Assembly (NCBI GenBank): GCA_028244835.1
Contig: JAOKBJ010000005.1
Location: forward strand, 1-64,000
Direction: 5' to 3'
Origin: Methylophilaceae bacterium
GTDB lineage: Bacteria; Pseudomonadota; Gammaproteobacteria; Burkholderiales; Methylophilaceae
DNA: 64,000 nt
Shown: positions 1 through 9,406 of the stretch, one piece after another
Layout: each line of letters opens with the position of its first letter
Position numbering within the stretch: the stretch's first letter is position 1
Program-made: the position numbers and the translations under genes
The notes under the pieces: generated by a model
What the model was told of the DNA's origin: nothing
The model's database searches: none
What the model saw: only the letters and a program-made list of their open reading frames with translations

Positions 1-1
1 C

Positions 2-325
2 TTTGCAAGGATTCAGGCACAAAATGTTGCAATACAGAGGCAATATCAAGAAGAACTTGCTGCGTATAGAAAAGATTTAGCAGATGCAAGAAAACAAGCT
101 GCTGATGAAAAAAGAAGAGATCGGGGTTTAAAATTACTTGAATTAGGCTTAGGCATAGCAAGTGGAAAATATGAGGCAAGGGGAATTAATTCCTCTTATT
201 CTTCAAGACCATTACCAACTCCGCCTTCAATAAATCCTTATTCAAGATATAGGCTTACGTTCCCTGATAATAGTTACATGGATTGCGACTACAATAGTCG
301 AACTAGAAATGCTGATTGCTTTTAA
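2..325 (+). CDS. 3' part of a hypothetical protein (Q/K/R-rich helix, then S/P/Y-rich tail ending NADCF*)
   Basis: Open frame from the window edge to TAA at 323-325; no family recognised. Confidence 0.6.
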   Translation, partial: FARIQAQNVAIQRQYQEELAAYRKDLADARKQAADEKRRDRGLKLLELGLGIASGKYEARGINSSYSSRPLPTPPSINPYSRYRLTFPDNSYMDCDYNSRTRNADCF

Positions 326-507
326 GCAAATTCATATGTCAATCTGAAATTCATATGTCAATTCATATGTCAAATGGCATGAGATTATAATACACAACAA
401 TGACTACTATGGACTACGTAAGATTATGAGTAGGGCGATTCCATTTGTTTAATACACAACTATGGAGGACTATACAGTCGAAACTGGTGCTCCCCAGCTC
501 CACCAAT
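315..507. repeat. Island repeat copy A: GCTTTTAAGCAAATTC, 3x ATTCATATGTCA, ~70-bp conserved block, tail ending AGCTCCACCA
   Basis: Near-identical blocks recur at 5801-5905, degenerate ones at 10286-10413 and 15001-15060; compared by eye. Confidence 0.75.
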
Positions 508-515
508 TTTTAAAC

Positions 516-947
516 TTATAAATTCTTGACTATTTTACACTTTCCTTTGATTTGAAATGAGTCCCCAGTTTTTTTATTATTATGTTTGAGCCTAGTAACT
601 CTATACATCCTATAACTTAAATCCTTTCTTCCCATTTCAATAAAATCAATTATGTCATGACTTTTATCTGTAAGTTTATTATGACAAGTCATCACCCAAT
701 TATTTTTTGTACATGTATATTTTTTATTTGTACGAATCTCAATTAGTAAGTCTTTTAACTCATCGTACTCATAGGATTCTTTATATAAGTCAGTATTAAA
801 TAATGATATATCTTCATAAATTCCAATTCCCTTTTCTAGCTTAACCTTGCAACTATAAATGAAAGTTTCAGCGAATACTTGAATAGGAATTAATAAAAAT
901 ATAAGCAGGTATTTACTTTTAGTACTTAATATATTTTTCAACATCAT
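516..947 (-). CDS. hypothetical secreted protein (signal peptide, Cys-containing)
   Basis: 143-aa ORF with hydrophobic N-terminus ending VFA-ET. Confidence 0.6.
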   Translation of the reverse strand: MMLKNILSTKSKYLLIFLLIPIQVFAETFIYSCKVKLEKGIGIYEDISLFNTDLYKESYEYDELKDLLIEIRTNKKYTCTKNNWVMTCHNKLTDKSHDIIDFIEMGRKDLSYRMYRVTRLKHNNKKTGDSFQIKGKCKIVKNL

Positions 948-997
948 AAGTGAAGCCTTTGTGTTTATTAAATGAAATCATATTTACAAAGAAAATA

Positions 998-1537
998 TTA
1001 TGGCGACACCCAAAATTCTTTACGACTATTTTTTGTGAATATACATTTAGCTCGACAATGGCCACTTGAAGATAATTGCAGGACATCCATTTGCTTAAAT
1101 TTAATATTAACAACTTCAAATCTATCATTGGAACTATTAAACTCATAATCCCTAGCAGATGAAATTATCTTACCTGGAAAAGGAATAATCTTATAGTCAT
1201 CTCTTTGCTTATCATTTAATTTATCCCAATAAGTTTTTTTATTTTCTACAATAGACGCCTCTCCATCAACTTGGACCTGTAGCTTTTGTTTCTGGTCCCA
1301 AAATAATAGCGAGCAGTTTTTATTATGATGCAATTGATAAAATTTTTGACTTTCACGATCTGTAAAAATCAATAATGAATGATCATACTCATCAAAGTTT
1401 CGCGCAACAACAATTCTTTGAAAAACTTTATTATTTAATACAGTTGAAAGAACTGGAAGTCGAAAAGATGATTTTCGATCAACCGTACCTCGCTGTATTG
1501 TTTTTAGAGACATCAAGATAAATTCTGAAATATTCAT
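998..1537 (-). CDS. pyridoxamine 5'-phosphate oxidase-like FMN-binding protein
   Basis: PNPOx-like pattern: RGTVDRKSSFRLPVLSTV, VARNFDEYDHSLLIFTDRESQK, CSLLFWDQKQKLQVQVDGEA. Confidence 0.7.
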   Translation of the reverse strand: MNISEFILMSLKTIQRGTVDRKSSFRLPVLSTVLNNKVFQRIVVARNFDEYDHSLLIFTDRESQKFYQLHHNKNCSLLFWDQKQKLQVQVDGEASIVENKKTYWDKLNDKQRDDYKIIPFPGKIISSARDYEFNSSNDRFEVVNIKFKQMDVLQLSSSGHCRAKCIFTKNSRKEFWVSP

Positions 1538-1750
1538 ACTCAGTCCTTATTTGTTATATCTTTAGTCCTAGAAATCATCTCATTGTTCATTTATTTAATT
1601 TTAATATTAACTAATTATGAATTTAATGGTCAAAAATCCACTATAGTAAAAAATATAGCTTTTGTGAGCTAACAAATTTTACAAGTAAGTGTAATTTTTT
1701 TAAGGAATAACTTTGAGTTTATTTGATGTATTTGTGGCCAGTTAAAAGAT

Positions 1751-3220
1751 ATGTCTAAGAAAAAAAATACAAATATTGTTTGGCTTAAAAGAGATCTGAG
1801 ACTTACCGACCATCTCCCTTTGCATCATGCAATTCAAAAACAAGAAAACTTCTTAATTCTTTATATCTTTGAACCCTCATTAATGAGGGATGTGCATTAT
1901 GATAAACGTCACTGGAGATTCATAGAGCAATCATTAACTGATATTCAAGAAGAATTACAAGTATATGATAAAAAATTGACAGTAACTCATGGGGAAGCAG
2001 TTGAAGTATTTAAGCTCTTACTAGATAAATACTGTATTAAAAATATCTTTAGTCATGAGGAAACTGGTTTAAAAATTACTTATTCTAGAGATACTCAGCT
2101 TAACCTACTGTTTAAAAAACATTATATTACATGGAATGAGTATCCGTCTAATGCAGTTATTCGTGGCTTAACTAATCGTAAAAATTGGGAAAAGCATTGG
2201 AATGATGTAATGCGTGACGATATTGAGCGAATTAATTTGTTAAAAGCTAAAATTATCAACCATGATTTTTGTCCAAAAAGTTTACCAACTTTTACTACTG
2301 AAAAATCCTATCAAAAAGGTGGGTTTAAGAGTGCGCATATTGAGCTAAAAAGTTTTTTTATTGGTAGGGGTATCGAATATTCTAAGAATATTTCGAAACC
2401 AGAAAAAAGTCGATATACCTGTTCAAGGCTTTCGCCATACATTAGTTATGGAAATATAAGTATTAGAGAGATTTATAAAGTATTATTAAATTCATGGGAT
2501 AAGCCTGGGTGGAGAAGGTCAATGAGAGCATTATCATCAAGACTTCATTGGCATTGTCACTTTATTCAAAAATTTGAAAGTGAAGTAACAATTGAAAATG
2601 AGCCTGTAAATAGCGGGTACAAAAATTTTCCATACTTAATTATTGATAAAAGTCATAGTAATTTTCAATTATGGGCTCATGGTAAAACGGGATATCCTAT
2701 TGTAGATGCATCTATGAGAGCATTGCACTCAACCGGCTATCTTAACTTTAGAATGCGTGCAATGTTAGTTAGTTTTGCATGTCATTACTACTTGATTCAC
2801 TGGAAATTAGTTGCGGAACATTTAGCGACATTATTCTTAGATTTTGAACCTGGTATTCATTACCCTCAAATACAAATGCAAGCAGGCGTCACTGGTATAA
2901 ATACTATTCGAATTTATAATCCTATGAAGCAAGCACTTGAACATGATGTAGATGCATTATTTATAAAAAAGTGGGTAGAAGAGCTTCGTGGATATGACCC
3001 AGGATATATACTTAATTTACCCAGTAAAAATTATGATTTATTTTCTCAACCTGAATGCCATTACCCACAACCACTTTATAATTTCCAAGAGAGAATAAAG
3101 AAAACAAAAGATTTATTATGGCAATGGAAGAAAAGTAATAACGTTAAAAAGAATAATTTAAAAATATTATCAAAACATATCAAAGTAAGAAAAAATTCTA
3201 GGACACAACTAAGATTCTGA
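1751..3220 (+). CDS. cryptochrome/photolyase family FAD-binding protein (deoxyribodipyrimidine photolyase-like)
   Basis: VWLKRDLRLTDHLPL N-terminus; C-terminal GYPIVDASMRALHSTGYLNFRMRAMLVSF, GIHYPQIQMQAGVTGINTIRIYNP. Confidence 0.9.
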   Translation: MSKKKNTNIVWLKRDLRLTDHLPLHHAIQKQENFLILYIFEPSLMRDVHYDKRHWRFIEQSLTDIQEELQVYDKKLTVTHGEAVEVFKLLLDKYCIKNIFSHEETGLKITYSRDTQLNLLFKKHYITWNEYPSNAVIRGLTNRKNWEKHWNDVMRDDIERINLLKAKIINHDFCPKSLPTFTTEKSYQKGGFKSAHIELKSFFIGRGIEYSKNISKPEKSRYTCSRLSPYISYGNISIREIYKVLLNSWDKPGWRRSMRALSSRLHWHCHFIQKFESEVTIENEPVNSGYKNFPYLIIDKSHSNFQLWAHGKTGYPIVDASMRALHSTGYLNFRMRAMLVSFACHYYLIHWKLVAEHLATLFLDFEPGIHYPQIQMQAGVTGINTIRIYNPMKQALEHDVDALFIKKWVEELRGYDPGYILNLPSKNYDLFSQPECHYPQPLYNFQERIKKTKDLLWQWKKSNNVKKNNLKILSKHIKVRKNSRTQLRF

Positions 3221-3598
3221 TTTCTTCATTAGATAGATACTTAAAACTAAAAATAAAGAAACAATGACCTCAATAGCTATTGCCTTAATTAGGAAGTCTG
3301 CTCCATGAACTAATCCAGCATAAATCCGAAAAATTGCAGCAGAACCTAACAGGCTTAATGTTGTATAGAGCCAAATATGATGATTTCTATATGCACCTAT
3401 GCAAGCCATCAATCCTGCGGTAAAAAAGAAGGCAGTAAAATCTCCTATTTGTGTGTTCATGCCCATAGTCGTATCTCCAGGGCCTTCAACTAACACCATT
3501 GCTAAACCCGCTGCGGCAGTTTCAGGATCTAAAATCCATCGAAATGCTGAGCTAAGTAAAACTAAACCAATTGACGCTGATATAAATCTTGCAATCAT
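3209..3598 (-). CDS. DUF4345-like small membrane protein
   Basis: 129 aa, hydrophobic helices; FRWILDPETAAAGLAM... Confidence 0.65.
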   Translation of the reverse strand: MIARFISASIGLVLLSSAFRWILDPETAAAGLAMVLVEGPGDTTMGMNTQIGDFTAFFFTAGLMACIGAYRNHHIWLYTTLSLLGSAAIFRIYAGLVHGADFLIKAIAIEVIVSLFLVLSIYLMKKSES

Positions 3599-3612
3599 AA
3601 TATTCTCCTATT

Positions 3613-4050
3613 TTATAGATTAGATATTTTTGTTAAATTTTCTTGAAATAATTTTAAATCTTCCCCAAGTATTTTTTTTGTTTTACTTTGTGCCTTTTTC
3701 CAATAGGGCAATATTTTATTAAGTACTTCGTTTCCTCTTTTACTTAACTTTGTAAACTTCATGCGTCCATCTGTTCCAAAATAAGTTTTTATCCAGCCTG
3801 ATTTATCTAGAACCTTTAAATTTCGCGTCAAGGTAGTTCTTTCCATTTTGAGTATATTTGATAATTCACTGATAGTCTTCTTTTCAATCTGTGACAATAC
3901 GACAAGTATTGATACTTGATTCGGATTAATTTTTTCGCCAGATTGTTGTAAATGTTCACTATATATTTGTGAGATATTTCTTGCAGACCTTCTAACACTA
4001 TTGCATAAGCAATTTGTTAGCTCTGAATATTTTTCTCTATGTGAATTCAT
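3613..4050 (-). CDS. MarR family transcriptional regulator
   Basis: wHTH pattern ISELSNILKMERTTLTRNLKVLDKSGWI. Confidence 0.85.
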   Translation of the reverse strand: MNSHREKYSELTNCLCNSVRRSARNISQIYSEHLQQSGEKINPNQVSILVVLSQIEKKTISELSNILKMERTTLTRNLKVLDKSGWIKTYFGTDGRMKFTKLSKRGNEVLNKILPYWKKAQSKTKKILGEDLKLFQENLTKISNL

Positions 4051-4102
4051 ATATATATATTTGTTTACATTTTAATTTCTATAGTATACATTTAAATATT
4101 AA

Positions 4103-4114
4103 GTGTATATACAC
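4103..4114. promoter_or_regulatory. perfect palindrome GTGTATATACAC, candidate MarR operator
   Basis: Seen in the 82-bp gap between divergent marR and alpha/beta-hydrolase genes. Confidence 0.5.
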
Positions 4115-4132
4115 ATAATTTGAGGTATTAAA

Positions 4133-4966
4133 ATGAAAAGTATAAAAAAATTTAATCTAAATGATGGGACATATATTAGATACACAGAACAAGGATCTGG
4201 TCAGCCATTACTTTTACTTCATACTCTTAGGAATAGATTAGAGTACTCTGATGAATTATTACCTTATCTGACTAAAAAATTTAAAGTCTATGTTATCGAT
4301 ATACCCGGACACGGAGACTCACCTATCAATAAACAAACAAACTATGTCCATAGTTTCTTGACTGACTCCATTGTGTCATTTATTGAAAAATTAAATTTAA
4401 AAAATCTAACTATTGCAGGTGAATCGATTGGGGCTGTATTAGCTGCAACTATTGCAATAAAAATACCTAGCCGAATTAAAAAAATATTTTGTTTCAATGC
4501 CTATGACTATGATAAAAGGTTTGCACAAGGTGTGATGCGTGGAAACTTTGCAGCAACCTTTTTGCTTTTTCATGTCAGCCTTCCTCTTGGGATTGGTGTA
4601 TTTTTTGATAGCCTACAATCTTATCCTATCCTATGGATGATCTTCCGAGGAGGCGTCCATAAGAAATCTGCTCTAAAAAGTGAATATTTAAAGCTTGCCT
4701 GTTCATCCACAAAAAAACCAGGCTTTATTTATCATCACAGAAATATGTTTCAGAATCATAAATCACGCTTAAACGATGGCTCTTTATATAAAGGCCTAAA
4801 AACACCCGTAAATTTAATTTATGGAGAAAGTGACTGGTCTAAACAAGATGAAAAATTAAATACGATGAAGGCATTAGGACTCGATTCTTTTCATACAATG
4901 AATGAAACAGGTCATTTTTCTTTTTTAGAATCACCTAAAGAAGTATCTGAAATTATTTTAAGTTAA
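4133..4966 (+). CDS. alpha/beta hydrolase
   Basis: DIPGHGDS, nucleophile elbow GESIGA, C-terminal ETGHFSFLESPKEV. Confidence 0.88.
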   Translation: MKSIKKFNLNDGTYIRYTEQGSGQPLLLLHTLRNRLEYSDELLPYLTKKFKVYVIDIPGHGDSPINKQTNYVHSFLTDSIVSFIEKLNLKNLTIAGESIGAVLAATIAIKIPSRIKKIFCFNAYDYDKRFAQGVMRGNFAATFLLFHVSLPLGIGVFFDSLQSYPILWMIFRGGVHKKSALKSEYLKLACSSTKKPGFIYHHRNMFQNHKSRLNDGSLYKGLKTPVNLIYGESDWSKQDEKLNTMKALGLDSFHTMNETGHFSFLESPKEVSEIILS

Positions 4967-4985
4967 CTATCAATAAGGAACATTC

Positions 4986-5717
4986 ATGGAAAAAGTCGCA
5001 TTTATAAGTGGAGCAAATCGAGGGATTGGTTTTGAGACATCAAAAAAATTAGCTGAACAAGGTATAAAAGTTATATTGGGCTCAAGAGATTTAAATAATG
5101 GAAAAGAGGCCATTGAGAAATTAGCATCTCAAGGAATAGAAGCAGACTTAATCCAGTATGATGCAGCAGATCTTGAAGCACCACAAAAAGTTTATGACTA
5201 TATTGCTGAGAAATATAATAAATTAGATATATTGGTAAATAATGCTGGGGTTCTTTTAACTGGTAATCTTTTTGTTACTAATACCTCGACTGTATCTGAC
5301 AGCGATATAAAAGAAACATTTCAAACAAATCTTTTTTCAGTTATCTCTCTCACACAAAAATTACTTCCACTCATTAAAAAATCTGATGCAGGAAGAATAG
5401 TTAATGTTTCGACAATCCTGAGTTCCTTAACGCTTCACTCAGCTAAAGATTCTCCGATTGCACCAGCAAAAGAATTTGCATATAACGCATCAAAAACTGC
5501 ATTAAATGCATTTACAATTCACCTTGCACTAGAATTAAAAGAGACAAATATTAAAGTGAACTCAGGTCATCCTGGATGGGTAAAAACAGAGTTGGGTGGG
5601 CCAAATGCCCCGATGGAAGTTAAAGATAGCTATGAAACCTCATTATATCTATCTACATTAAGTGAAGATGGACCAAGCGGGGGTTTATTTCATAAAGAAG
5701 AAACTTTACCTTGGTAG
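4986..5717 (+). CDS. SDR family NAD(P)-dependent oxidoreductase
   Basis: GANRGIG, LVNNAG, YNASK motifs. Confidence 0.9.
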   Translation: MEKVAFISGANRGIGFETSKKLAEQGIKVILGSRDLNNGKEAIEKLASQGIEADLIQYDAADLEAPQKVYDYIAEKYNKLDILVNNAGVLLTGNLFVTNTSTVSDSDIKETFQTNLFSVISLTQKLLPLIKKSDAGRIVNVSTILSSLTLHSAKDSPIAPAKEFAYNASKTALNAFTIHLALELKETNIKVNSGHPGWVKTELGGPNAPMEVKDSYETSLYLSTLSEDGPSGGLFHKEETLPW

Positions 5718-5748
5718 GTAAAATATTTAAGAATTAGATAGTATAGCT

Positions 5749-5801
5749 ATTTTCTTTTGGACTCACCTAAGGAAGTTTCTGACATTGTTTTGGGCAAATA
5801 G
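5749..5801 (+). pseudogene. 3'-terminal fragment of a second alpha/beta hydrolase copy
   Basis: DSPKEVSDIVLGK* parallels ESPKEVSEIILS* of the gene at 4133-4966; upstream part frame-disrupted. Confidence 0.7.
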
Positions 5802-5905
5802 CTTTTAAGCAAATTCGTGTACCTATTCGTGTACCACTTGACATGAGATTGTAATACACAACAATGACTACTATGGACTATGTAAGATTATGAGTAGGGC
5901 GATTC
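5801..5905. repeat. Island repeat copy B
   Basis: GCTTTTAAGCAAATTC, 2x ATTCGTGTACC, then CATGAGATTGTAATACACAACAATGACTACTATGGACTATGTAAGATTATGAGTAGGGCGATTC nearly identical to copy A. Confidence 0.85.
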
Positions 5906-5906
5906 T

Positions 5907-6077
5907 ATTGCCTTAATTAGGAAGTCTGCTCCATGAGCTAACCCTGCATAAATTCTAAAAATTGCAGCAGAGCCTAATAAGCTTAATGTTGTATAGAGCC
6001 AAACATGCTGATTTCTATATGCACCGATGCAAGCCATCAATCCTGCTGTAAAAAAGAAGGCAGTAAAGTCTCCTATT
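5907..6077 (-). pseudogene. internal fragment of a second DUF4345 gene copy
   Basis: 171 nt aligning without gaps to 3279-3449 with roughly 14 mismatches by eye; ORF track shows the same antisense peptide MQAINPAVKKKAVKSPI at both loci. Confidence 0.88.
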
Positions 6078-6103
6078 CTTACAAAATCAGTTTACCAATA
6101 TGA

Positions 6104-7291
6104 TTATATATTTGACAGCCATTTTAAAATATCATTTGAAATTTTAAAATGGCCACTTGGCTTCCAATGGCCATCTAATTCCCAAAAATCATTAAGATTT
6201 ATCGAGTCTGTGCTATCAATATAATGTATTCCTAAATCCCTAAGATCATTTAATAAAAGATTTCTAGCATTATTATTGTTACCTTTGTTATCTTGCTCTT
6301 TTAGCGAGGAAGGGAAACATTGATTATATTCACATTTTGTTGGGGCCACAATAATAGAAAATTTAACATTTTGCTCTGCTAACCTATCACTTATTTTAGA
6401 TAATATTTTTTTATTAACAACAGCTAGGTCTAGACCAAATGATTTGGAATTATTTGAATGATTTGGTTCATAGATATCCTTTTGATTTTCATCAGCGCCA
6501 AGATGTCCTGATTGACTATATTGTTTTTGATTCGTATATGTAAAATTACGGCCTATTTTTTCTGTATTTAGTTTTCGTATAAATAAATTAGTTAAATAAT
6601 AAAGCTTAAATTTTTCAAGAAAAGAATTTAGAAATGGGTAAGTAGTTTCGATAGAATTATAAAATTCAGCAATCTTTGGGATAGGGTAGCCATAAATTTC
6701 TATTTCAGGCTTGTTATCCAAAATAGTAAATGGACCATAGTAACCATAACGGTTAAAAAAAACATTATCTGCAAAATCATTTCCTAGACAGAATGTTAAG
6801 AGGACAATGTCAGGATGAAATTCTAGTATTTTATCAAGCTGAATTAAATAACGAAGAGGACCATAACCTGAAACACCAAAATTTAGAACCTCATATTTAT
6901 CATTACTTTTATTTTCGACGATATCTGTAAATCTATCTGAATCTTTTACACCTACTCCATAAGTAAAACTATCTCCCATAACTGCAATTCTTTTTTTATT
7001 GTTTAATCTATCTTTTTGAATTTCTTTGTATCTCATTCCCTCACTATTAGTGCTGACATTATATTTAAATTCCTCTCTTTCGAAAGTGCCACTATAATTG
7101 GATTTATTTTTCCACCCTAACTTACTATCGAATTCATGGAATTTATAGATATTATTGATTGGACCTTGTGAAGAGCTATCTACAAAGAGCCTAGCGATTA
7201 CTTCTGCAATAATTAGTGCTATTAACAAAGAACAAAAGACAAGAAATACATTTTTCAATATTATGTTTAATTTTTTGCTAATCACAATCAC
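6104..7291 (-). CDS. membrane-anchored SGNH/GDSL-like hydrolase
   Basis: N-terminal TM; IAVMGDSFTYGVGVKDSDRF, LLTFCLGNDF, LDGHWKPSGH. Confidence 0.8.
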   Translation of the reverse strand: MIVISKKLNIILKNVFLVFCSLLIALIIAEVIARLFVDSSSQGPINNIYKFHEFDSKLGWKNKSNYSGTFEREEFKYNVSTNSEGMRYKEIQKDRLNNKKRIAVMGDSFTYGVGVKDSDRFTDIVENKSNDKYEVLNFGVSGYGPLRYLIQLDKILEFHPDIVLLTFCLGNDFADNVFFNRYGYYGPFTILDNKPEIEIYGYPIPKIAEFYNSIETTYPFLNSFLEKFKLYYLTNLFIRKLNTEKIGRNFTYTNQKQYSQSGHLGADENQKDIYEPNHSNNSKSFGLDLAVVNKKILSKISDRLAEQNVKFSIIVAPTKCEYNQCFPSSLKEQDNKGNNNNARNLLLNDLRDLGIHYIDSTDSINLNDFWELDGHWKPSGHFKISNDILKWLSNI

Positions 7292-7388
7292 ATATCTCCT
7301 ATTTATCCAAGATTCAATAATATCAATAATAATATTATAAAAAATCCAAATTATACCTATCTGTATTAATTAGCAAAAAATCGTCTTT

Positions 7389-9233
7389 TTAATCCAACTC
7401 ATAACGATCCTCATAATTTTCTCTAAGTGCTTTGTCTTGTTCATCTTTTAAGAGAAGATAATTGCCAACCGCTAAGACATCTAATTCAGTACCCATAAAG
7501 CATTTAAAAGCATCAGTTGGATTGCAGACGACTGGTTCTCCGCGGACGTTAAATGAAGTATTAACAACAAGCGGACAACCAGTTTTTTCTTTGAACTTAG
7601 AAATTAGCGCATAATAGCGAGGGTTTGTATCTTCATGCACTGTTTGGATACGAGCTGAGTAATCGATATGCGTAATTGCTGGAATTGAGGAATTTGGTAC
7701 GTTCAGCTTATCTATCCCAAACAAGGCTTTTTCTTCTACTTTCATTTTAAGGCGTTTGTCTTTTTGAACATTAGCCACAAGCAACATGTAAGGACTATCA
7801 ATATCAATCTCAAACCAGTCAGAAACATCTTCTCTTAGAATACTCGGAGCAAAAGGACGGAAGCTTTCTCTGTACTTAACTTTTAGATTAAGCTGCTTTT
7901 GCATTCCGGGGGAACGAGGATCTGCAATAATACTTCTCCCACCAAGGGATCGGGGTCCAAACTCCATACGTCCTTGCATCCAGCCCACTGCTTTCTCATC
8001 TACAAGCGCAGAGGTTACTTGTTCAATCAAGTCCGATTCAGAAAGTTTTTTAAACTTTGCCCCACATAAATTGAGCTCAGCCTCAATTTCTTCATTGGTA
8101 AAGCTAGGACCAAGGTAGGCACCCTTCATTGCATCGCGCTCACTAGATATATTTCGATCTTTAGAGTGATGTAAATACCAAGCACATAATGCAGAACCTA
8201 TTGCACCACCCGCATCTCCAGCTGCTGGTTGAATCCATATATTATCAAATATTTTTTCTCTTAAAAGAATGCCGTTAGCAACACAGTTAAGCGCAACTCC
8301 CCCTGCCAAGCAGAGATTTTTTTCTCCTGTATTTTTAGCAATTTCTTTAGCTATTAGAACAATAATATCCTCTGTTACTTTCTGCACTGATGCTGCTAAG
8401 TCCATTTCTCGTTGCGTTAAATCAGTCTCAGCTTTGCGGGGAGGCCCACCAAATAGTGTGTGAAACTTCTTGTTTGTCATTGTTAGCCCAGTGGCATAAT
8501 CAAAATAACTCATATCCAATTGAAAGCTGCCATCTTCTGCAATTTTAATGAGCTTTTCTTTAATTAAGTCTGCATACTTTGGTTTACCATAGGGTGCCAA
8601 ACCCATCACTTTATATTCACCAGAGTTAACTTTGAAACCTGTGTAATAAGTAAATGCTGAGTAAAGAAGTCCTAACGAGTGAGGAAAGTGAATTTCTTTG
8701 ATAACTTTTAAGTCTTTACCTTTTCCTAAAGCCACAGAAGTTGTTGTCCATTCACCAACAGCATCTAATGTAAGAACGGCTGCACTTTTAAATGGTGAAG
8801 GATAGAAAGCACTCGCTGCATGAGATAAGTGATGCTCAGAAAACAACAAACGTTCCTGCCAGTTAATGCCTGCTCCAAGGGTATTCGTGAGCTCGTTAAT
8901 TAGTATAGATTTTTGGAAAAGCTTATCTTTAATCCATGCTGGCATTCCTATTGTAAAACTTTTGAAGCCTTTAGGAGCAAATGCAAGATAAGTTTCTAGC
9001 AAACGTTCAAATTTTACAAAAGGCTTTTCATAAAAAACTACGTTTGCAACTTTATCAGCAGAAATACCAGCATGTTTTAAGCAGTACTTGATTGAGTGAT
9101 GAGGAAAACTAGCATCATACTTTTTGCGAGTAAAGCGTTCTTCTTGTGCCGCAGCAATAATATCTCCATCCTTTAGTAAGCATGCAGCGCTATCATGATA
9201 AAAAGCCGATAATCCTAAGATATACGTAGACAA
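7389..9233 (-). CDS. NodU/CmcH/TobZ-family carbamoyltransferase (SxtI-like)
   Basis: LGLSAFYHDSAACLL, HHLSHAASAFYPSPF, LAGGVALNCVANG, GRMEFGPRSLGGRSI, VNTSFNVRGEPVV. Confidence 0.95.
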   Translation of the reverse strand: MSTYILGLSAFYHDSAACLLKDGDIIAAAQEERFTRKKYDASFPHHSIKYCLKHAGISADKVANVVFYEKPFVKFERLLETYLAFAPKGFKSFTIGMPAWIKDKLFQKSILINELTNTLGAGINWQERLLFSEHHLSHAASAFYPSPFKSAAVLTLDAVGEWTTTSVALGKGKDLKVIKEIHFPHSLGLLYSAFTYYTGFKVNSGEYKVMGLAPYGKPKYADLIKEKLIKIAEDGSFQLDMSYFDYATGLTMTNKKFHTLFGGPPRKAETDLTQREMDLAASVQKVTEDIIVLIAKEIAKNTGEKNLCLAGGVALNCVANGILLREKIFDNIWIQPAAGDAGGAIGSALCAWYLHHSKDRNISSERDAMKGAYLGPSFTNEEIEAELNLCGAKFKKLSESDLIEQVTSALVDEKAVGWMQGRMEFGPRSLGGRSIIADPRSPGMQKQLNLKVKYRESFRPFAPSILREDVSDWFEIDIDSPYMLLVANVQKDKRLKMKVEEKALFGIDKLNVPNSSIPAITHIDYSARIQTVHEDTNPRYYALISKFKEKTGCPLVVNTSFNVRGEPVVCNPTDAFKCFMGTELDVLAVGNYLLLKDEQDKALRENYEDRYELD

Positions 9234-9242
9234 ATTTTTTTC

Positions 9243-9392
9243 TTAAAATAGTGTATAAACAAATGGTGCAACTACTGAACCTTCCACCATTATTAATAGC
9301 ATTCCCAACATAAGAATTATAATAATAATTGGGGCTAACCAAAGCTTCTTACGGAATCGCAGAAATAGCCATAGTTCTTTAAGAAATTCCAT
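9243..9392 (-). CDS. DUF5989 / SxtK-like 49-aa membrane protein
   Basis: Manual translation (absent from ORF track): MEFLKELWLFLRFRKKLWLAPIIIIILMLGMLLIMVEGSVVAPFVYTLF*. Confidence 0.85.
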   Translation of the reverse strand: MEFLKELWLFLRFRKKLWLAPIIIIILMLGMLLIMVEGSVVAPFVYTLF

Positions 9393-9406
9393 TAGCTCTT
9401 TCCATT

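Noticed and set aside
331-372. CRISPR array (3x ATTCATATGTCA)
   Set aside because: Units ~12 bp with irregular 1-8 nt gaps and no cas genes; small direct repeats only.
475-507. Functional tRNA or tmRNA gene at CCCCAGCTCCACCA
   Set aside because: No T-arm or acceptor partner can be paired upstream; kept only as a decayed 3'-end-like remnant.
919-1146. ORF 919-1146(-)
   Set aside because: Overlaps the PNPOx-like gene in another frame and has no recognisable features.
3399-3623. ORFs 3399-3623(+) and 6027-6224(+) sharing MQAINPAVKKKAVKSPI as a repeated small-protein family
   Set aside because: Both are antisense to DUF4345 gene/pseudogene sequence; identity is explained by DNA duplication.
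5838-5880. Sigma70 promoter in repeat B (TTGACA...)
   Set aside because: No TATAAT-like hexamer at 16-18 nt spacing; TTGACA is not conserved in copy A.
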